This document shows, piece by piece, positions 60,767-64,000 of a DNA stretch of 64,000 nucleotides (within the stretch, counting starts at the first letter, position 1; each line of letters starts with the position of its first letter). The position numbers and the translations under genes were made by a program. Under the pieces are notes generated by a model, which was given only the letters and a program-made list of their open reading frames with translations, was not told the origin of the DNA and did not search any database. Source of the DNA: Alloacidobacterium sp035547425 (lineage in GTDB: Bacteria; Acidobacteriota; Terriglobia; Terriglobales; Acidobacteriaceae); NCBI GenBank assembly GCA_035547425.1, contig DASZUU010000044.1:1-64000 (forward strand). Direction: 5' to 3'.

Positions 60767-62182
60767 TCATTTGAAGAGGCGCATGAATCCGGAGGGTGGC
60801 AGATCGGGCTGTAGGAATTTCTGCGCAGTTCCGGTTGCTGCGCTGAGGGCTTCAGCGGCAAGATAGCCGCTGCGCGCAGCGCCTTCCATGGTGGCGGGCC
60901 AGTCTGTGGCTGTCCAGTCACCAGCCAGGAAAATATTCTGCCAGGGACTTTGCGCCGTGGGACGAATCTTATCGAGCTGCGGACGGATAGAGAAGGTAGC
61001 GCGAACTTCTTTGGTGACAGCCGCTTTGAGCAGCTTCGCTTCGCGCACAACGGGAAAAAAGAGAGCCAATTCGCGGAGCGCCAGATCGATCAGCTCTTGC
61101 CGCTGCATAGGGATGACGGAGCGCAGGACACTGATGACCAGCTCGAGATAATGGCCCTGTTGCAGGTGACGCTGTGGCTGAAGCTTCGATTTATTGAAGA
61201 GCCATTGGATGGTTGTGTCCAGCATGGAAGCATGTTCCAGTCCGGTAATTTCACGATCGAACCAGAGATGCACCGCCGCAATGGGCGCGTGGCTGAATTG
61301 CGCAACCTTTGAAGCGAGCGCCTGCTTGCCTGGAGCATCAGGCAACGACGACAGTAGCTTCGCCGTTGCTTCAAAAGGCAAAGCAAGAATGACAGCATCG
61401 CCGGTGAAACGGCCTGTTTCTGTGGATACTGCCCACTGATGCAGCTGCGCGTCCCATTCAATTTGCGTAGCGCTGGAACGGAGATGAATCTCCGCATCCC
61501 GGGCTTTGAGAGATTGCAGGGAGTAGCCGTAGAGCTCACTGAGAGGCACAGATGGAATGGCCATGCGGCCCGCTTCAGGCGAGCGAAGAAAAAGTTCGCG
61601 GCAGACTTTAGCTGCGTAATAGACCGATGTTCTATTCAACTCTTCATTCAAAGCTGCATAGAGTACAGGTTCCCAGAATCTCTTGATAGCTCCAGGTGTT
61701 TGATAGTGGCGTTTGAGCCAGTGCGCGAAATCTTCTTCCGTGTCTTTGGGAATGCCTGTCATGAATGATGACAGTCCGCGTGCGATGGATACTTTGTCAG
61801 CAAAAGAAAAGGCATGCGCCTTGATGAATGCTGTGCTCGCATGCAACGGAGCAGGAAGCGAAGACGGACGCAGTACGCTTTGGCGGCCGCCCGGCTCGAT
61901 CATCGTGATTTCGTCATACCAACGCAGTTTATCGAGTGCGCCGATGCGGCTGTAAAAGTTGAGAAGATTTGTGCAGCAGCCGAAGAGCACATGCTGGCAG
62001 TTGTCGATGATTTCGCCCGTACCGGGATGCTCGTAAGAGGAAGCGCGTCCACCGACATAGGGGCGGCGCTCGATGAGATGTACCTGATAGCCAGAATCGG
62101 ACAATGCAGATGCGGCTGCAAGCCCGGCTACGCCTCCGCCTACTACGATGACGGATTGGATGGAGCGCTCTGTGCCAGGCAT
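60767..62182 (-). CDS. hpnE: Hydroxysqualene dehydroxylase HpnE
   Basis: FAD-dependent enzyme that reduces hydroxysqualene to squalene, the final step of the HpnCDE route. It has 471 residues. The FAD motif VVGGGVAGLAAASALSDSGY is at about 12-31, followed by RRPYVGGRASSY (about 38-49); the C-terminal FAD site is near GDWTATDWPATMEGAARSGYLAAE. Formerly annotated as a squalene-associated desaturase. It starts three bases after the hpnD stop, so the three genes are one operon. Confidence 0.94.
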   Translation of the reverse strand: MPGTERSIQSVIVVGGGVAGLAAASALSDSGYQVHLIERRPYVGGRASSYEHPGTGEIIDNCQHVLFGCCTNLLNFYSRIGALDKLRWYDEITMIEPGGRQSVLRPSSLPAPLHASTAFIKAHAFSFADKVSIARGLSSFMTGIPKDTEEDFAHWLKRHYQTPGAIKRFWEPVLYAALNEELNRTSVYYAAKVCRELFLRSPEAGRMAIPSVPLSELYGYSLQSLKARDAEIHLRSSATQIEWDAQLHQWAVSTETGRFTGDAVILALPFEATAKLLSSLPDAPGKQALASKVAQFSHAPIAAVHLWFDREITGLEHASMLDTTIQWLFNKSKLQPQRHLQQGHYLELVISVLRSVIPMQRQELIDLALRELALFFPVVREAKLLKAAVTKEVRATFSIRPQLDKIRPTAQSPWQNIFLAGDWTATDWPATMEGAARSGYLAAEALSAATGTAQKFLQPDLPPSGFMRLFK

Positions 62183-62185
62183 GGT

Positions 62186-63118
62186 CTAGTCGTTGCTCCG
62201 CAAGCGATATGCAAACATGCGCAACATGCCGCGCGCGAGAATCGCCAGCTTCGTGGATGTGGCAACGGAAACGCGCTCGCTGAAGACATCGTATTTTTTG
62301 GCTTTGATCTGCAGCAGCAGCCGATGATAGATCGAGATCAGCACCCACAAAGCAGGGCGCGCATCGGGCGAGATAAGGGGTAGCAGCGCTTCACCTGATT
62401 TGTAGTAGTGCTCGGCGCGATTCGCTTCAAACTCAAGCAACTCGCGCTGGTTGAGTGTAAGATGCTGCCCGCTCTTAAGGTGTTGAAGCTCTTCTATGGT
62501 AACGCCATAGCGCTCCAGATCTTCAAGCGGGAGATAGATGCGGTCACGCTCGGCATCCTCGCGCACGTCGCGAAGAATATTCGTCAATTGGAAGGCTATC
62601 CCGGTTTCTTCAGCTAACTTTTCCGCGCGCTGATCGCTGTATTCAAAAATGCGAATGCAGACCAGGCCTACAACCGACGCCACGTAATAGCAGTAACGGT
62701 ACAGATCATCGAAAGTAGCATAGGTGTCGAAGCGCAGCGAGTGAACGCCTTCTCTTGCCGGATGAGAGGTGTGCAGATCCATAGCGGTTCCCTGCACCAG
62801 CTGATCAAGCAGCCCGGTCGAGATGTTGAAGCGCTTCTGCGCATCCCGCAGTGCAATAAAGACCGGGTCTTCCGTAGCTGCTCCCTCAGTTGCGGCATGC
62901 CACGATGCGAGCCATGCGTCTAAATCAATTTTGCGATGCTCACGCGATTTGCTTTCGTCATCGGAGAGATCGTCGGCGTGCCGCATGAAGGCATAGACGG
63001 CGCAGATGGCGTCCCGTTTTGCCCTAGGCAGAGCCACGAAGGCGTAATAGAAGTTTTTAGCTTCGCGGCGTGCAATCCGCCGGCAGATTGCGTACGCCGC
63101 TTCGATGCTGATGCTCAC
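62186..63118 (-). CDS. hpnD: Presqualene diphosphate synthase HpnD
   Basis: Joins two farnesyl diphosphates to presqualene diphosphate. It has 310 residues. The first Asp-rich motif is HADDLSDDES (about residues 47-56) and the second is LRDVREDAERDRIYLP (about 177-192), both intact for magnesium and diphosphate binding. It overlaps the end of hpnC by four bases (ATGA) and is followed after three bases by hpnE. Confidence 0.94.
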   Translation of the reverse strand: MSISIEAAYAICRRIARREAKNFYYAFVALPRAKRDAICAVYAFMRHADDLSDDESKSREHRKIDLDAWLASWHAATEGAATEDPVFIALRDAQKRFNISTGLLDQLVQGTAMDLHTSHPAREGVHSLRFDTYATFDDLYRYCYYVASVVGLVCIRIFEYSDQRAEKLAEETGIAFQLTNILRDVREDAERDRIYLPLEDLERYGVTIEELQHLKSGQHLTLNQRELLEFEANRAEHYYKSGEALLPLISPDARPALWVLISIYHRLLLQIKAKKYDVFSERVSVATSTKLAILARGMLRMFAYRLRSND

Positions 63119-64000
63119 GCGGCGCTCCGCCCCAGAAATTTGCCGCTCAGGGCGCGCAGCAGTAATGCGACTTTTCTTCCTTTTGAGATGGATGGGCGCG
63201 ACCGCAGAACGTTGTAGTCCTGCTGCTCGATGGCATTCAGGATTTCAAGACCACCCCGGCTGAAAAGATCAAGATCAACTGCAAGCTCGCGGTCGACCAT
63301 TCCAATCAGGGGCATGCCTTGCGCAAAGAGTTTGCGAGCATAATCCACTTCATAATGCATAAGCTCGCGGAACTGCGGCGTGAAGCTGCGCTTCGCAATG
63401 ACGGATTCATCGACACCGAAACGACGCATATCGGCTTGCGGAAAGTAGATGCGGTCCTTCTGGTAATCGACGGTGACATCCTGCCAGAAATTGGCCAGTT
63501 GCAAGGCTGAGCAGGTGTAGTCAGAAAGCGCAAAACGCTTCGGATCGCGGTAGCCGCAGGCGTACAGCACTAACCTCCCGACAGGGTTTGCCGAATAGCG
63601 GCAGTAAGCCAGCACATCATCCATCGTTTCAAAACGGGTGACTGTCTGGTCCTGACGAAAAGCTACAAGCAGATCTGCGAATGGCTCCTTGGGAATATCG
63701 CATGCGCGAATGGTTTCTGCCAGCGCCACAAATACCGGATGCCGCGCCGCGCCACGATAGCAGGCATCCAACTCCCTGCCCCATAGATCGAGAAGAGCCA
63801 GTGATTGCTCACGATTTCCTACTTCATCGCCAAGATCATCGGAGATGCGGCAATAGGCATAGATGCTATGGAAATGCGGACGCAAGCGCCGGGGCAGGAA
63901 CCATGATGCAACATGAAAGTTTTCGTAGTGCGTTTCTGCCAGGCGCTGGCAATAGGCGCGGGCTTCTTCCAGCGTTGGAGCTGTTTCAGGAATGCGATAC
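63115..64000 (-). CDS. hpnC: Hydroxysqualene synthase HpnC, 5' end beyond the window
   Basis: Converts presqualene diphosphate to hydroxysqualene. The reading frame runs to the right edge; 294 residues are visible, so little of the N-terminus is likely missing. The first motif is YCRISDDLGDEV and the second is FWQDVTVDYQKDRIYFP. Its upstream part reads LEEARAYCQRLAETHYENF, which matches the start of the family. The TTG near 63885 is internal and should not be taken as the start. First of the operon hpnC-hpnD-hpnE as seen here. Confidence 0.93.
   Translation of the reverse strand, partial: YRIPETAPTLEEARAYCQRLAETHYENFHVASWFLPRRLRPHFHSIYAYCRISDDLGDEVGNREQSLALLDLWGRELDACYRGAARHPVFVALAETIRACDIPKEPFADLLVAFRQDQTVTRFETMDDVLAYCRYSANPVGRLVLYACGYRDPKRFALSDYTCSALQLANFWQDVTVDYQKDRIYFPQADMRRFGVDESVIAKRSFTPQFRELMHYEVDYARKLFAQGMPLIGMVDRELAVDLDLFSRGGLEILNAIEQQDYNVLRSRPSISKGRKVALLLRALSGKFLGRSAA

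Noticed and set aside
63115..63885. Start of hpnC at 63885
   Set aside because: The codon is TTG inside a conserved stretch and the frame continues to the window edge with family-like sequence.
1..64000. tRNA genes, insertion sequences, prophage, CRISPR arrays
   Set aside because: No cloverleaf, transposase, terminal repeats or regularly spaced repeats were seen in any spacer.

Overview
This 64 kb window looks like chromosomal backbone of an Acidobacteriota member, most likely class Terriglobia (family Acidobacteriaceae). No rRNA gene is present, so this rests on gene content: a VWFA-related protein of the family typical of acidobacteria, the bacillithiol enzyme BshC, a bacterial hopanoid gene set (hpnC, hpnD, hpnE, hpnJ), several secreted or outer-membrane proteins, and many lineage-type small hypotheticals. 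Coding density is high. The longest spacer is about 210 bases, and I saw no tRNA, rRNA, insertion sequence, prophage or CRISPR array.

Layout. Positions 1-5.7 kb: a possible broken cold-shock gene end, priA, and a large secreted M14 carboxypeptidase. 5.8-10.5 kb: an MFS exporter, then an operon of a DHA2 multidrug exporter, a Cys-rich secreted protein and a Met/His-rich envelope protein. 10.7-13.8 kb: a tight operon of DoxX, PadR regulator, DUF2306-like membrane protein, small conserved protein and VWFA-related protein, behind an AT-rich repeat that is a candidate PadR operator. 13.9-16.7 kb: ssb, frataxin-like cyaY, a family 2 glycosyltransferase and a LacI regulator. 16.7-20.2 kb: a soluble-type molybdopterin formate dehydrogenase with its DUF1641 partner. 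20.3-22.3 kb: a threonine dehydratase-like enzyme, a thioesterase, and the fluoride exporter crcB under a clear fluoride riboswitch. 22.4-27.7 kb: bshC, a DUF2520 protein, a NUDIX hydrolase, a cold-shock protein with a long leader, and polX. 27.7-30.2 kb: three membrane-anchored proteins of unknown function. 30.3-37.6 kb: thiO, gltA, a DinB-like protein, cysteine desulfurase, a membrane-anchored MutS-like ATPase and queG. 37.7-44.6 kb: an MFS sugar-acid type transporter facing an overlapping operon of anmK, a peptide-binding lipoprotein, a zinc dehydrogenase, an SDR and an MBL-fold hydrolase. 44.8-47.7 kb: a LytS/LytTR-type two-component pair and an alcohol dehydrogenase. 47.9-52.6 kb: ispG, a secreted OB-fold-like protein, a glycosyltransferase, an MFS protein and queF. 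52.7-56.3 kb: HlyD adaptor, TPR protein and TolC. 56.5-64 kb: hpnJ, a pair of 4-helix DMT proteins, a GH15 hydrolase, and hpnE-hpnD-hpnC running off the right edge.

How genes connect. IspG supplies isoprenoid precursors; HpnD, HpnC and HpnE turn farnesyl diphosphate into squalene for hopanoids; HpnJ modifies the hopanoid head group. QueF and QueG act at two steps of queuosine synthesis. AnmK and the peptide-binding lipoprotein fit peptidoglycan recycling. CyaY and the cysteine desulfurase fit iron-sulfur cluster supply.

The most unusual signals are: (i) a repeated arrangement in which a -10-like hexamer lies exactly 6 bases before the start codon of genes that lack a ribosome binding site, suggesting common leaderless transcription and fixing several starts; (ii) a long, nested inverted-repeat element just upstream of hpnJ with no match I recognise; (iii) altered catalytic residues in the formate dehydrogenase (Cys-Gln) and in the SDR (Arg for Lys).
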